From contig NZ_CP031168.1 of the NCBI RefSeq assembly GCF_022354825.1, forward strand, positions 5,023,501 to 5,087,500: a stretch of 64,000 nt of DNA, in the 5' to 3' direction. Origin of the DNA: Paenibacillus sp. H1-7. Lineage in GTDB: Bacteria; Bacillota; Bacilli; Paenibacillales; NBRC-103111. Of this stretch, positions 25,039 through 34,190 are shown one piece after another. A program made the translations under genes and the position numbers. How positions within the stretch are numbered: the stretch's first letter is position 1; each line of letters opens with the position of its first letter. The notes below the pieces were generated by a model, which made no database searches, was not told the DNA's origin, and was given only the letters and a program-made list of their open reading frames with translations.

Positions 25039-26358
25039 TTATTTTTTGTTTTTACCCAATATGGCGTTGGATTCCTTCTGAAATTTGGCTGCCGCATCTG
25101 CAGGCGAAATTTTATTGTAGAGAATTTGCTGGCTGGTATCCGTCAGCAGCTTCGATACCTCCACGGCACCGACCGGGTCGATCGGATTATCCGAGGTCGT
25201 CCTCTGGCCGACCCAGGCGACATAATCGACGACCTTTTGTTCCTCCGGCGTAAGCAGCGGTTTGATGGCTTCCTGCACCTTGCTGGAAATAGGCACTCCC
25301 CGCTCGCCCTTCATAATTTTATTGGCTTCGATATCGTTGATCATAAAATTGACGAACTTGATCGCTTCCTCTTTATTCTTCGAATTTTTTGCCACGGAAA
25401 GACCCTGACTCGATTGCAGGAACAGTCCTTTATCAATATTGGGTCCCGGCGGCGGCGCGATGTCCAAAGGTCTCTTGGCAATGGCCGAGTCGGCGACAAA
25501 CAAGTTGGACCAGGTAAACGTAGTTCCCGCATTGCCCAACACTAGCTCGTCATCCTCAGGTACGCCCTTCTTCTGGGCCTGTTTATCCAATGCAAGCAGG
25601 TAGCCGTTATTGTACATTCTTTGCAGACGGGTATAGTAGTCGGTAAACAGCTTGTTATCCGTATACCCGAGCGAGGTACCGTTAGGATCGAATAAGTTTC
25701 CTCCGAAAGTACGCAAGTAGAATGACAAGAAATTGCGGTCATCAATATTGGCGGCGGCCAGCTTCCCCTTCGCTTTCAATTTGGACGCCATGGCCTCGAA
25801 GTCATCCCAGGTCCAGCTATTGGACGGCAGGCTGGCGCCGGCATCCTTAATCATTTGCGGGTCGTAGACGACGGCAAGCGCATTAACGCCGAGCGTAAGC
25901 TGATATTGTTTACCGTTATACTGGCCTACCTTTAAATAACTATCGGAGATCGAGCTCTTATCAATCGTTCCTTTGGTCATATGAGGCGCGAGGTCCTCCA
26001 ATTGTCCCCGATCTCCGAACTGGCTGATGTAAGCCACGCTCATCTGAATGACATCGGGCAAGTCGTTCGCTGCGGCTTGCGGAACGAGCTTCTTCCAATA
26101 ATCGTCAAATGCCGCATATTCAGGCTCAATCTTAACGTTCGGATGTTGCTTCTCGTACATATCGATCATTTTCAGCGTGTAATCGTGCCGCGATTGTCCT
26201 CCCCACCATGCAACTCTCAGCTTGATCTGTTCCTTGCTGCTGCCCGAGCCGTCCGCGGGCTGTGAAGCCGGCGCCGAAGTGTCGCTCGAGCTGCAGCCTA
26301 CCACTCCGGTTAGCAGCATCGACAACGATAACGATAACGCGATTTGTTTGCTTTTCAT
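25039..26358 (-). CDS. Sugar ABC transporter solute-binding lipoprotein
   Basis: 439-residue extracellular family 1 binding protein. The lipoprotein signal ends LLTGVVGCSSSD, with lipidation at Cys22, followed by a Ser/Pro/Ala-rich linker. The mature part begins IKLRVAWWGGQSRHDYTLKMIDMYEKQHP and carries the usual two-lobe periplasmic-binding features, ending in NKISPADAAAKFQKESNAIL. First component of the importer whose permeases follow. Preceded 27 bases away by a Gfo/Idh/MocA gene. Confidence 0.93.
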   Translation of the reverse strand: MKSKQIALSLSLSMLLTGVVGCSSSDTSAPASQPADGSGSSKEQIKLRVAWWGGQSRHDYTLKMIDMYEKQHPNVKIEPEYAAFDDYWKKLVPQAAANDLPDVIQMSVAYISQFGDRGQLEDLAPHMTKGTIDKSSISDSYLKVGQYNGKQYQLTLGVNALAVVYDPQMIKDAGASLPSNSWTWDDFEAMASKLKAKGKLAAANIDDRNFLSFYLRTFGGNLFDPNGTSLGYTDNKLFTDYYTRLQRMYNNGYLLALDKQAQKKGVPEDDELVLGNAGTTFTWSNLFVADSAIAKRPLDIAPPPGPNIDKGLFLQSSQGLSVAKNSKNKEEAIKFVNFMINDIEANKIMKGERGVPISSKVQEAIKPLLTPEEQKVVDYVAWVGQRTTSDNPIDPVGAVEVSKLLTDTSQQILYNKISPADAAAKFQKESNAILGKNKK

Positions 26359-26385
26359 AAGTAATCCTCCCTCAAATGGGTCTAC

Positions 26386-27615
26386 TCATGACTTCGGTTT
26401 TTGAATCAATGAGCTAATGAGGACGGAATTGCCCTCTCTCATTGATTTGTTGGCAGCGAAGCCTATGGCGTTGGACATCGCACCGTCCCAGGAGCTAGCC
26501 TGCTGTTGAAGCGGATCTTCCAAGTTTCCCCGAAACAGCATATTTAACAGCCGTTCGTCCCCTCCTCCGTGGGCACCCAAAACTAGCGGTACCTTATAGG
26601 AGATCTCCTCTTCCCTCCGGTTGTATATTCTTAACCGGTTAATGTCTTCACCGGCAAACGGTCCCACGGCTCCATGAAACGTTTCCGCTTCTAACCTTCC
26701 CTCGCTGCCGTTGATCGCCAGCTTGAAGCCCTCAAAAGGGGAATGAGCCGTTAGCGAATAGCTCATCAACGCACCGCCTGAATATTTCACCTGCAGGCTC
26801 ACGGAATCCTCAATATCAATTTCCTCCGAGAACACACATTGATCGCGGTAGTATGCATCCACATCCTCACATTCGAGGTAAAGGTCCCGGGTAGATTCCT
26901 TGGTAATGTCAAAATAAAATTCACACGAACTTTTGTACGAACAGGTCAGGCACCGCGTCCCTCGCTCCTCCCTGGTCGGTCCATAAAACCGAAGCGAACC
27001 AAAAGCGGAAACCTGCACCGGCTCCTCTCCCAGCAGCCAATTGATGAAATCGAAGTGATGTGTGGATTTGTGAAGAAGCAATCCGCCGGAGTTCTCCTTC
27101 TTCCGGTGCCACCTTCGGAAGTAATCCGCTCCGTGTGACGTGTCGAGGAACCACTCAAAATGGACGCTTAAAATTTGGCCTACCGTATTTTGCTTAAGAA
27201 GCTCTTTAATCCGCACGACAAAGGGTCTGTACCTCATGTTAAAAGTGACAGTGACTTTTCGGCCAGTCCTTTGCTCCGCTTCCAGAATGGCATTACACTT
27301 TTCCTCGTCGATCGTCATCGGTTTCTCGGTAATCGCGTCACAGCCCATTTCCATTGCCTTGATAATGTATTCATGATGGTATCTGTCGATGGTGGTCACA
27401 ATGACCACGTCCGGCTTCGCTTCAACAATCATTTGTTCAAAGTCTTTGTATACCGGAAAACCGCCACCGCATTTTTGCTGAAGCAGCTCAGCCCGTTTGT
27501 AGTTAGGATCGTAGACTCCGACGATTCGCGCTGCGTCTGCGAATTGCTTGCTAATCGGTAGAGCAAACATCGACGTACATCGGCTGCCGGCTCCGACAAT
27601 TGCGTAAGTTTTCAT
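26386..27615 (-). CDS. Gfo/Idh/MocA oxidoreductase with a cysteine cluster
   Basis: About 409 residues. The Rossmann domain begins YAIVGAGSRCTSMF, the family motif is TEKPMTIDEEKC near 96, and SGGLLLHKSTHHFDFINWLLG near 173 has the catalytic-type Lys and paired His. An inserted segment with RCLTCSYKSSCEF and, further on, ECED and DQC has the spacing of a metal site. I start at the ATG 27613-27615 (GGGGAT upstream); 18 more codons are open upstream but lack a ribosome site. Operonic between nagA and the binding-protein gene. Confidence 0.88.
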   Translation of the reverse strand: MKTYAIVGAGSRCTSMFALPISKQFADAARIVGVYDPNYKRAELLQQKCGGGFPVYKDFEQMIVEAKPDVVIVTTIDRYHHEYIIKAMEMGCDAITEKPMTIDEEKCNAILEAEQRTGRKVTVTFNMRYRPFVVRIKELLKQNTVGQILSVHFEWFLDTSHGADYFRRWHRKKENSGGLLLHKSTHHFDFINWLLGEEPVQVSAFGSLRFYGPTREERGTRCLTCSYKSSCEFYFDITKESTRDLYLECEDVDAYYRDQCVFSEEIDIEDSVSLQVKYSGGALMSYSLTAHSPFEGFKLAINGSEGRLEAETFHGAVGPFAGEDINRLRIYNRREEEISYKVPLVLGAHGGGDERLLNMLFRGNLEDPLQQQASSWDGAMSNAIGFAANKSMREGNSVLISSLIQKPKS

Positions 27616-27681
27616 AGATTCATCCCCATTTGTTAATAATTGTCTAAATATTCTGACATTTAATTCCATAAAAAGTCCTGC

Positions 27682-28848
27682 CTACAGATGATAAACCGAT
27701 TCACCGCCCAATACGGTTTCAAGAATGGTCCAGCCCCCATCGGCATGATGATCATATACAATAAAATCCGCTGGAGAACCGGGCTGGATGGTACCGACTC
27801 CCTCACGATCCAGTCCAAACAGCTCTGCGGGATGCAGGGACGCCATCGTGATGCACTCGCCCAGTGAAGCTATGCCGGCATTCGCTGCATTTTGAATTCC
27901 AACATGCAGCGGTGTGGATGACCCGGCCAATATGTCAGGGGTGCTGGCTAAATGCAGAAATCCATTTTCCTCCAAGACGACATCGTCGTTAATATGCGTA
28001 TGGTATCTCCCAGGCGGCATTCCGGCCAAATGGACCGCATCGCTAGTCAGAATCGCCTTTCTCCCCTTAGCTCGGATCATCACTTTCAGCGTGGACATGG
28101 GAAGATGAAATCCGTCCGGAATAAGTCCCGCCCACAAACGATCCTCTGCTAACTGAGCCCATATGTAATTAGGATGCCGTTTGATGTAAGGGTGTGCACC
28201 GTTGCCCAAATGGGTGCTCATTGTAACGCCGGCGCTGACAGCCGCTTGAATCTGCTCCTCCGAAGCCGCAGTGTGGCCGATAGACGCGATGATCCCAAGC
28301 TGTCGCAGGTTCTTAATAAACGGGATGGCACCAGGCTTCTCCGGCGCCAAGGTCACCTTGCAAATTCTCCCCCCGGCAGCTTCATTCCACTCCAGAAATT
28401 CCATCCAATCCGGATCCCTAACATAGAGAAGGTTATGTGCTCCCCGCGGGCCGTCCTCCGCTGAAATGAACGGACCTTCTACATGAATGCCGATAACTGA
28501 ATTTCGTACAATCGGATCGGACTCACACGTCTGCGCAATGGTCCTTATGCAGTGAAGCATTCGCACCTTCGAACCGGTCACCACAGTAGGACAGAAACGG
28601 GTCACGCCGCCACGGTGAAGAACGGCTGCAGCCTGCCTGACCGTATCCACGGTTAATTGCGCATCATTCAGATCGAACCCGCCGATTCCATTGACCTGGA
28701 CATCAATTAGACCGGGAGCAATCCAATGCTCTGCCTCTTCATTGCTCGGCTGAAGACGGACTACCTTACCGTCCTCAACCACGACCGTTACCGTCTGGCC
28801 TGTCAACCAATGTTTACCTGTCCATGACGATGTTTTTATAAGAATCAC
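27682..28848 (-). CDS. nagA: N-acetylglucosamine-6-phosphate deacetylase
   Basis: 388-residue amidohydrolase that removes acetate from GlcNAc-6-P. The metal-site residues are recognisable: Glu in HVEGPFISAEDGPRGAHN near 125, His in SIGHTAASEEQ near 188, His in THLGNGAHP near 210, and the catalytic Asp in LTSDAVHLAGMPPG near 270. The expected HLFNAM is THLGNGAHP, so it is a somewhat divergent member. The GTG start overlaps the nagB stop (GTGA), giving a coupled nagB-nagA unit. Confidence 0.88.
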   Translation of the reverse strand: MILIKTSSWTGKHWLTGQTVTVVVEDGKVVRLQPSNEEAEHWIAPGLIDVQVNGIGGFDLNDAQLTVDTVRQAAAVLHRGGVTRFCPTVVTGSKVRMLHCIRTIAQTCESDPIVRNSVIGIHVEGPFISAEDGPRGAHNLLYVRDPDWMEFLEWNEAAGGRICKVTLAPEKPGAIPFIKNLRQLGIIASIGHTAASEEQIQAAVSAGVTMSTHLGNGAHPYIKRHPNYIWAQLAEDRLWAGLIPDGFHLPMSTLKVMIRAKGRKAILTSDAVHLAGMPPGRYHTHINDDVVLEENGFLHLASTPDILAGSSTPLHVGIQNAANAGIASLGECITMASLHPAELFGLDREGVGTIQPGSPADFIVYDHHADGGWTILETVLGGESVYHL

Positions 28849-29600
28849 CGTCTTTCCTGGTTCATTTCCGATGCTGAGAACTTGTCGAGGAACAAGGTGT
28901 AGTTAGGATGGCTTTTCAAGATAGTTGCCGGAATCTGATTCGTGCACTCATGAGCGAAGAAATCGCGGATCGCCCGTGCCTTTACCTTATGGGGGACGCA
29001 GGATATGATGATCTCGCTTTGCATGATTTGATGCACCGTCATCGTGATCGCCTGACTTGGAACCTCATCGAGCGATGCAAACCATCCTTCGCCTACCTGC
29101 TGCTTTTTGCAATGTTCATCCAAATTCACAACGATGTACGATTCCTGCGTATCAAAATCTGCCGGAGGGTCGTTGAAGGCAATATGGGCATTCTCTCCTA
29201 TGCCGATCAACGCCAGATCGATCGGTCCCTTCTGTATTTCAGCACACAATTCGGCAATGTTTACTTCAATGTCTCCCTCTCCATTAACGAAGTGCACCTG
29301 TTTGAGCGGAATCGAGAGGCGCTCTACAAACCGTTCCTTCAAATATTTCCGGAAACTTGCCGGATGATCACCGGGAAGATGTACGTATTCATCCAAGTGG
29401 AACATCTCCACCTTGCTCCAATTGATATCTTTTTGCGTAAGGGACTCTAGTGTTTCAAACTGTGAGGCTCCCGTCGACAGCACCAGCCTCGCACTTCCCT
29501 TCTCCTCGATACGTTTGCGCAATAGCTGCGCACATCGCTCGGCCGCTTCTTGGCCAAGCTCCTTAGCGTCTTCCAGAATATTTACTTCCATAATCGACAA
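28845..29600 (-). CDS. nagB: Glucosamine-6-phosphate deaminase
   Basis: 251-residue isomerase/deaminase converting glucosamine-6-P to fructose-6-P and ammonia. Family features: LVLSTGASQFETLESL near 40, WSKVEMFHLDEYVHLPGDHPASF near 61-83, and GIGENAHIAFNDPPADFDT near 136 (the usual GHIAFNEP reads AHIAFNDP, active-site His kept). The TTG at 29598-29600 is the best start because AAGGAG lies 6 bases before it; an ATG three codons later is too far from it. First gene after the LacI operator. Confidence 0.9.
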   Translation of the reverse strand: MSIMEVNILEDAKELGQEAAERCAQLLRKRIEEKGSARLVLSTGASQFETLESLTQKDINWSKVEMFHLDEYVHLPGDHPASFRKYLKERFVERLSIPLKQVHFVNGEGDIEVNIAELCAEIQKGPIDLALIGIGENAHIAFNDPPADFDTQESYIVVNLDEHCKKQQVGEGWFASLDEVPSQAITMTVHQIMQSEIIISCVPHKVKARAIRDFFAHECTNQIPATILKSHPNYTLFLDKFSASEMNQERR

Positions 29601-29632
29601 TAGTCACTCCTTCACATGGGAATCATCGTCCT

Positions 29633-29650
29633 ATAGAAACCGATTTCTAT
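29633..29650. promoter_or_regulatory. LacI-family operator upstream of nagB
   Basis: ATAGAAACCGATTTCTAT is an 18-base palindrome with one mismatched pair and the central CG of LacI/GalR-family sites. It lies 33 bases ahead of nagB and just after the lacI-type gene, so it probably controls the catabolic genes separately from the regulator. Confidence 0.7.
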
Positions 29651-29690
29651 TCGTTTGATGTTGTATCTTTATGCGCAAGTATGTTAATTA

Positions 29691-30734
29691 TTACACTTTA
29701 GTTACAGAGTCTCTTTCGATTAATTCAGGCTGCAGCATGATCTCTTTTTCAGTCACATGGGTTCCCTCTAACAGCTCCATCAGCGTTTGGCACGCTATCG
29801 TTCCCATCTCATATTTGTTTAGATTCACCGTTGTTAGAGCTGGAGTAAGCATCTGTGATAGTTCAATGTTGTCAAACCCGATCACCGACATTTGACCAGG
29901 CACGTCCACTCCGGCGTGTTTCAGCTCATGGATGACTCCTGCCGCAGTAAGATCATTGCAGCACAGAACCCCCGTCGGCCGGTCATCTGCATGCAGCAGG
30001 CGACGTGCCAGCTGTTTGCCATTATTGAATTCGAAAGTACTGCCATAGGATGAATTCTCGCAATCCTCCGATATTTGAATCCAATGATCGGCTGGGGAAA
30101 TTCCTTCTTCATATAAAGCCGCTTTGTAGCCCTGATAGATCTGAATCCGGCTAGGACGATTTAAAGCAGCAGATAGAAAGGCAATCCGTCTGTGACCCAT
30201 CTCAATGAAGTGCTTGCATGCCAGATAGGCGCCCTCCTGGTAATCATAGCCGATTTGATACACCTGTCGGCTGTTCACCTTTTGATCGATGCTGATGATC
30301 CTCTGCCCCTTGGCCAAATATTTGTTAAGCCATTGTTTCTTTGGGGAAATCGAAGACAAAATAACACCCTTTACTTGCTTTTCAAGCAGTGTTTGCAAGT
30401 ACTCCGCCTCAAGCTTGGCGTTCTGGTGAGAGTTACAAAGTAATACCTGGTAACCGGATTTTCGCGCAATTTCTTCAATGCCAAGAACTACATCGGCATA
30501 GAACGGGTTGCTGATAGAAGGAATAATAACGCCAATGGACATGCTGTTATTTTTTTTCAGCTGACGGCCGAGCATATTTGGGGTGTAGTTTAATTCTTTG
30601 GCTGCGGCCTTAATTTTTTCGCTCATTTCACTGCTAACCGGATACTTACTGTCGCTGAGTACTCGGGACACGGTAGCAGCGGAAGCATTCACCAATTGCG
30701 CTATATCGTAAATCGTAACCGGCTTATCGGACAT
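29691..30734 (-). CDS. LacI family transcriptional regulator
   Basis: 347 residues. The helix-turn-helix is at 7-27 (TIYDIAQLVNASAATVSRVLS) and the hinge helix near 50-60 (NYTPNMLGRQL). A periplasmic-binding-like effector domain follows from 65 onward (IGVIIPSISNPFYADVVLGIEE, PTGVLCCNDLTAAGVIHELKHAG, VIGFDN). It is the first gene of the minus-strand cluster, 90 bases ahead of nagB. The effector is presumably a sugar phosphate or the imported sugar. Confidence 0.95.
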   Translation of the reverse strand: MSDKPVTIYDIAQLVNASAATVSRVLSDSKYPVSSEMSEKIKAAAKELNYTPNMLGRQLKKNNSMSIGVIIPSISNPFYADVVLGIEEIARKSGYQVLLCNSHQNAKLEAEYLQTLLEKQVKGVILSSISPKKQWLNKYLAKGQRIISIDQKVNSRQVYQIGYDYQEGAYLACKHFIEMGHRRIAFLSAALNRPSRIQIYQGYKAALYEEGISPADHWIQISEDCENSSYGSTFEFNNGKQLARRLLHADDRPTGVLCCNDLTAAGVIHELKHAGVDVPGQMSVIGFDNIELSQMLTPALTTVNLNKYEMGTIACQTLMELLEGTHVTEKEIMLQPELIERDSVTKV

Positions 30735-30923
30735 GGGTTCACATCCTTTGTTATTTTGGATCCATTAGATCATATCTAGGTAATGAGATTAATAGCTTTT
30801 GAGCCCTCTCTCATGGAGATGCAATTAGGGAGAGTTCAGAGGGGGGACTATCTGAAGTATATGACGAGTAAACAAATGTATGAGCCGGACTAGCTTGAAG
30901 ACTGGTTATACATGTCAATTACG

Positions 30924-30962
30924 AAAAAAATCCCCTGGACTTGAAGTCCCGGGGATTCATGA
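30924..30962 (-). terminator. Rho-independent terminator of the stalk-domain lipoprotein gene
   Basis: On the minus strand ATCCCCGGGACTTCAAGTCCAGGGGAT is followed by TTTTTTT, 20 bases after the stop at 30980. Confidence 0.9.
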
Positions 30963-30979
30963 TTATGGCAAGCAGCCGA

Positions 30980-32533
30980 TTAATTTTTGATAACTGTCAG
31001 CATCCAAGGCGTTTCCGGATTCCAGCGAACTTCTCCGCCCAATTGCTCGACAAGGAAACGAACCGGTACATAATGGACTCCATGGATGAACAGCGCCTCA
31101 TTACCCATATCGACCAGTCGGCCGTCAACCAATGCTTTCGCGCTACCCTGTGCAAAGGAAATTTCCTTCTTACCCGTTGAGACCACAACACTATTGCTGC
31201 CGCTGTCCCATTCCGCTTTATACCCTAATTGCTCGGTAATATGACGCAGCTGTCCGTATGCTATATTGTCTGAGGTAAAGCCGTTCGGCAAGTATTCTGC
31301 ATTGCCGCCGCCCTCTGTCATCCTGTCGAAATCGGACTTGCTCATCAGCCACAGGTTAAACTGCTTTTTGGTGACCTTCAAATCGCGCTTCAAAAAGGTA
31401 TACAATGCGGAGTTTTCATCCACTTGCTCTAGAACCGCCTCCGGGGTATCGAGCTGTGCGATATCTACTGCATCCCGCGAAGAGAGAGCCGCAGGCTGAA
31501 CGGCGCCGTTCAAATTCCAGCGCTCCATCTGGAACTGGATCTTACCGCCTTTAATTCCGCCAAGCTCATCTTTAAACTGGATGCTCATGTCGGCCTTTCT
31601 TACAAACTGCTGCGGATCGACGAACAAATTAAGATGTACCCTTGTATCCGGTGAGATGTGAATCTCCTGCTGCTTCGTTGTTACGATCGAAGTCAGTGTA
31701 GCGAGCAAAAACTTCTCGACCCCGTAAATACCTTCTACCGACACTTCTTTATCGGTAAACCACTCCTTGAACCGGCCCCCGATCTCTTCCTTATCCTTCA
31801 AATATTCGAACAAGCTGTCCGCCAGCTCCCTCAGCCCTTTGTCATCCAAGGTTAACGATCGCAAGTATTTCTTAATCAGTTCCGGCATCTGAGTGCCTGT
31901 CACGTCGAAGGTCACGGTTGTTCCTGTCGCCTGACTGCCGTGAATGTCAACCAGCTGGTTACGTTGTATAGACAAGCTATCCGTATTCGGAAGGTTGCGG
32001 ACCAGCAGCTGGAGACCCTTCCGCGTCAATTCGCGTTCCTGCTCATTGCCAGTAGAACCTCTGCCCAACTGATACCATTCACTAGTACGATATGGAAGCT
32101 CATCGGTCAATGTTCCAAGCGTCAAAGTTATCGGATGACGGGCACCCTCCACTTGAACAACTACTTTATCCCCTTCCACCGAGTATGCGAACGGGATTTG
32201 CAGCTGAGCCTTAGTCAGTATGCCTTTACCGGAAACAATTCCGGACTTCGTATTAACCTTCACCTCGTTCATTTGAAGCTGCAGGCCGTTCAGCAGCTCG
32301 TAAGTCTCCAAGCTTGACCTCGAGTAACCAATCCCGAGCTCATCCGTTTCGCTAAACTTAGCTGAGTCGATATCAAATTCAAACTTCAACGATGTAGACC
32401 CTTCGTAGGAAGCAAGCTCCGCTTCCTGTTCAAACAGCTTCACTGGATCAAATCCGTCGATCGGCTGACAGCCCACCATCAAGAGCAGCGCAACCAGCAG
32501 TGCGGCGATTCGCATCTTGTTCCAACCAAACAT
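30980..32533 (-). CDS. Lipoprotein with C-terminal copper-amine-oxidase-like stalk domain
   Basis: 517 residues. The N-terminal signal ends LLLMVGCQPIDG, a lipobox with Cys at 22. The large middle region has no family I recognise. The C-terminus (about 430-517) is the copper amine oxidase N-terminal-like 'stalk' domain common in Paenibacillus surface proteins (VDGRLVDMGNEALFIHGVHYVPVRFLVEQLGGEVRWNP). Probably anchored outside the membrane with an adhesive or sensory role. It appears monocistronic, with its own terminator. Confidence 0.82.
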   Translation of the reverse strand: MFGWNKMRIAALLVALLLMVGCQPIDGFDPVKLFEQEAELASYEGSTSLKFEFDIDSAKFSETDELGIGYSRSSLETYELLNGLQLQMNEVKVNTKSGIVSGKGILTKAQLQIPFAYSVEGDKVVVQVEGARHPITLTLGTLTDELPYRTSEWYQLGRGSTGNEQERELTRKGLQLLVRNLPNTDSLSIQRNQLVDIHGSQATGTTVTFDVTGTQMPELIKKYLRSLTLDDKGLRELADSLFEYLKDKEEIGGRFKEWFTDKEVSVEGIYGVEKFLLATLTSIVTTKQQEIHISPDTRVHLNLFVDPQQFVRKADMSIQFKDELGGIKGGKIQFQMERWNLNGAVQPAALSSRDAVDIAQLDTPEAVLEQVDENSALYTFLKRDLKVTKKQFNLWLMSKSDFDRMTEGGGNAEYLPNGFTSDNIAYGQLRHITEQLGYKAEWDSGSNSVVVSTGKKEISFAQGSAKALVDGRLVDMGNEALFIHGVHYVPVRFLVEQLGGEVRWNPETPWMLTVIKN

Positions 32534-32672
32534 TCATGTCTTCCCCCTCTTCCTATGATCACTCTTACTATAAATGGAAAATATTACTTCTAGCAAGTAC
32601 TTTGTGAGATTCATAGAGTTTAGCCTAACAAGGGGGCTTATTTTATCCTGTGAAACTATTGTCTACACCCGC

Positions 32673-34055
32673 TCATTGTCTTCTACCGATAAATACGAAC
32701 GAAAGCAAGCTGCCACCTATCATATTAACCGTTGTAACGATAAGCGACATATGCATTCCGGCTATGAAAGAGCTGCTGCCGCCCAGGATCGAGCCGAGGA
32801 TAGCAACCCCCAACGTAGCGCCAAGCTGGCGGCTTGAATTAAGAGCGCCTGAAACTGCACCGGTCAGTTCTCTCGGTACGGAAGAGATCACTGCCGCCAT
32901 CAACGAGGGAATCGTAAAGGACACGCCAAAGCCGATTAAGAGCAACCCAATCATCGTAATGACGTAGCTGCTGTTCACATCCGTCAAGACTTGCAGGAGC
33001 GTACCCGCACCACCAAGGGAAAATCCGAGAGTCATCGGCATCCGCGCACCGATTCTCCCAACGATGCGACCGGTTATAATGGGGTTGAAGGCCATTGGAA
33101 TCATCATTGGAAGGAGCGCAAGTCCTGCCGTGTGGGCCGATAATCCGCGCATTTGTTGAAAGAACATGGGCAGAACGAATAGAATTCCCGATAGGCCGAT
33201 GTTGATAGCCATCCCAGCAAGCATCCCGGCGGATACCGTTCTATTCTTAAACAGCTGCAGCGGAAGCAGCGGCGACTTGCCTTTCGCTTCAAAGATCAAG
33301 AATAGGATGACACCCGATAGGGCCACACTAAATGCGGCGATAATAACCGGGGAATTCCATCCGTACGTCTCTCCCTCCATCAATCCGAACGACACAGAAG
33401 CTATGGCGGCAATGGCCGTTATTTGTCCCCCCATGTCCAAGCTTTTCCCTGATTTACGTTCCGTTTCTGTGACAAATAGGAACGTCATGATCAAGCTAAC
33501 GCCTGCGAGCGGTATGTTAAGCAAAAAAATGCTTCGCCAGCCGAACGAGTCCACCAAGAGTCCGCCGACAACAGGTCCTGCCGCCATGGCTACCCCGGTA
33601 ACCGCTGCCCAAATGCCAAGAGCCCGTGCCCGTTCAGCGGGTTCAGGATATGCATGGGCCAGCAGGGTGAGCGATGCAGGCATCAGAGCTGCGCCCCCCA
33701 CACCGAGTATTGCTCTTAAGCCGATAAGCATTCCTAGTGACGATACGACCGCCGATATCGCCGAAGCTGCCAGAAATAAGGCTAATCCGGACAAATAGAC
33801 TCGTTTAGCACCGAGTTTATCGGCAAATGCGCCCATGGATAGCAGGAAACCTGCAAAGACGATCGTGTAAGAATTGACGACCCACTGCAGTCCCGATATT
33901 CCACCGCCAAGCTCGGAGCGAATTGCCGGCAGAGCTACGCTCACTACCGTCATGTCCAGGAGTACCATAAAGTATCCGAGCGAAAGTCCTAGAAGCAGCA
34001 TCGTTTTTGATAGCTTCCCGGTATGGCCCGATTGTATTTGCATTGCTTTGTCCAA
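32673..34055 (-). CDS. MFS multidrug exporter (DHA2/EmrB-QacA type)
   Basis: About 460 residues with 12-14 membrane segments. Signature motifs are LDMTVVSVALPAI in helix 1, GAFADKLGAKRVYLSG (motif A) and RAILGVGGAALMPASLTLLAH. I place the start at TTG 34053-34055 because GGAGG is 8 bases before it; the ATG four codons on is 20 bases away, and the longer frame runs into the divergent promoter region. Divergent from an Xre/MmyB-type regulator gene that likely controls it. Substrate unknown. Confidence 0.88.
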   Translation of the reverse strand: MDKAMQIQSGHTGKLSKTMLLLGLSLGYFMVLLDMTVVSVALPAIRSELGGGISGLQWVVNSYTIVFAGFLLSMGAFADKLGAKRVYLSGLALFLAASAISAVVSSLGMLIGLRAILGVGGAALMPASLTLLAHAYPEPAERARALGIWAAVTGVAMAAGPVVGGLLVDSFGWRSIFLLNIPLAGVSLIMTFLFVTETERKSGKSLDMGGQITAIAAIASVSFGLMEGETYGWNSPVIIAAFSVALSGVILFLIFEAKGKSPLLPLQLFKNRTVSAGMLAGMAINIGLSGILFVLPMFFQQMRGLSAHTAGLALLPMMIPMAFNPIITGRIVGRIGARMPMTLGFSLGGAGTLLQVLTDVNSSYVITMIGLLLIGFGVSFTIPSLMAAVISSVPRELTGAVSGALNSSRQLGATLGVAILGSILGGSSSFIAGMHMSLIVTTVNMIGGSLLSFVFIGRRQ

Positions 34056-34190
34056 GGTAAATCCCTCCACTGTTTTGTCTTCATCTCCCAAGTCAGTGTA
34101 CAATGAATCGTATACTAGAATAAGATGAGGGTTTATCATGGGATTAATTGTCCTATGATAGAAGCCAGACAGGGAAGCAGGTGACAGTAG

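Noticed and set aside
29631..29655. Catabolite-responsive element (CcpA cre site)
   Set aside because: The palindrome before nagB fits a LacI-type site generally, but the cre consensus WTGNNARCG is not matched well; the local LacI protein is the simpler candidate.
33166..33798. 210-codon plus-strand ORF inside the MFS gene
   Set aside because: Antisense shadow of the DHA2 exporter, with low-complexity Pro/Ser/Thr composition, no ribosome site and no family feature.
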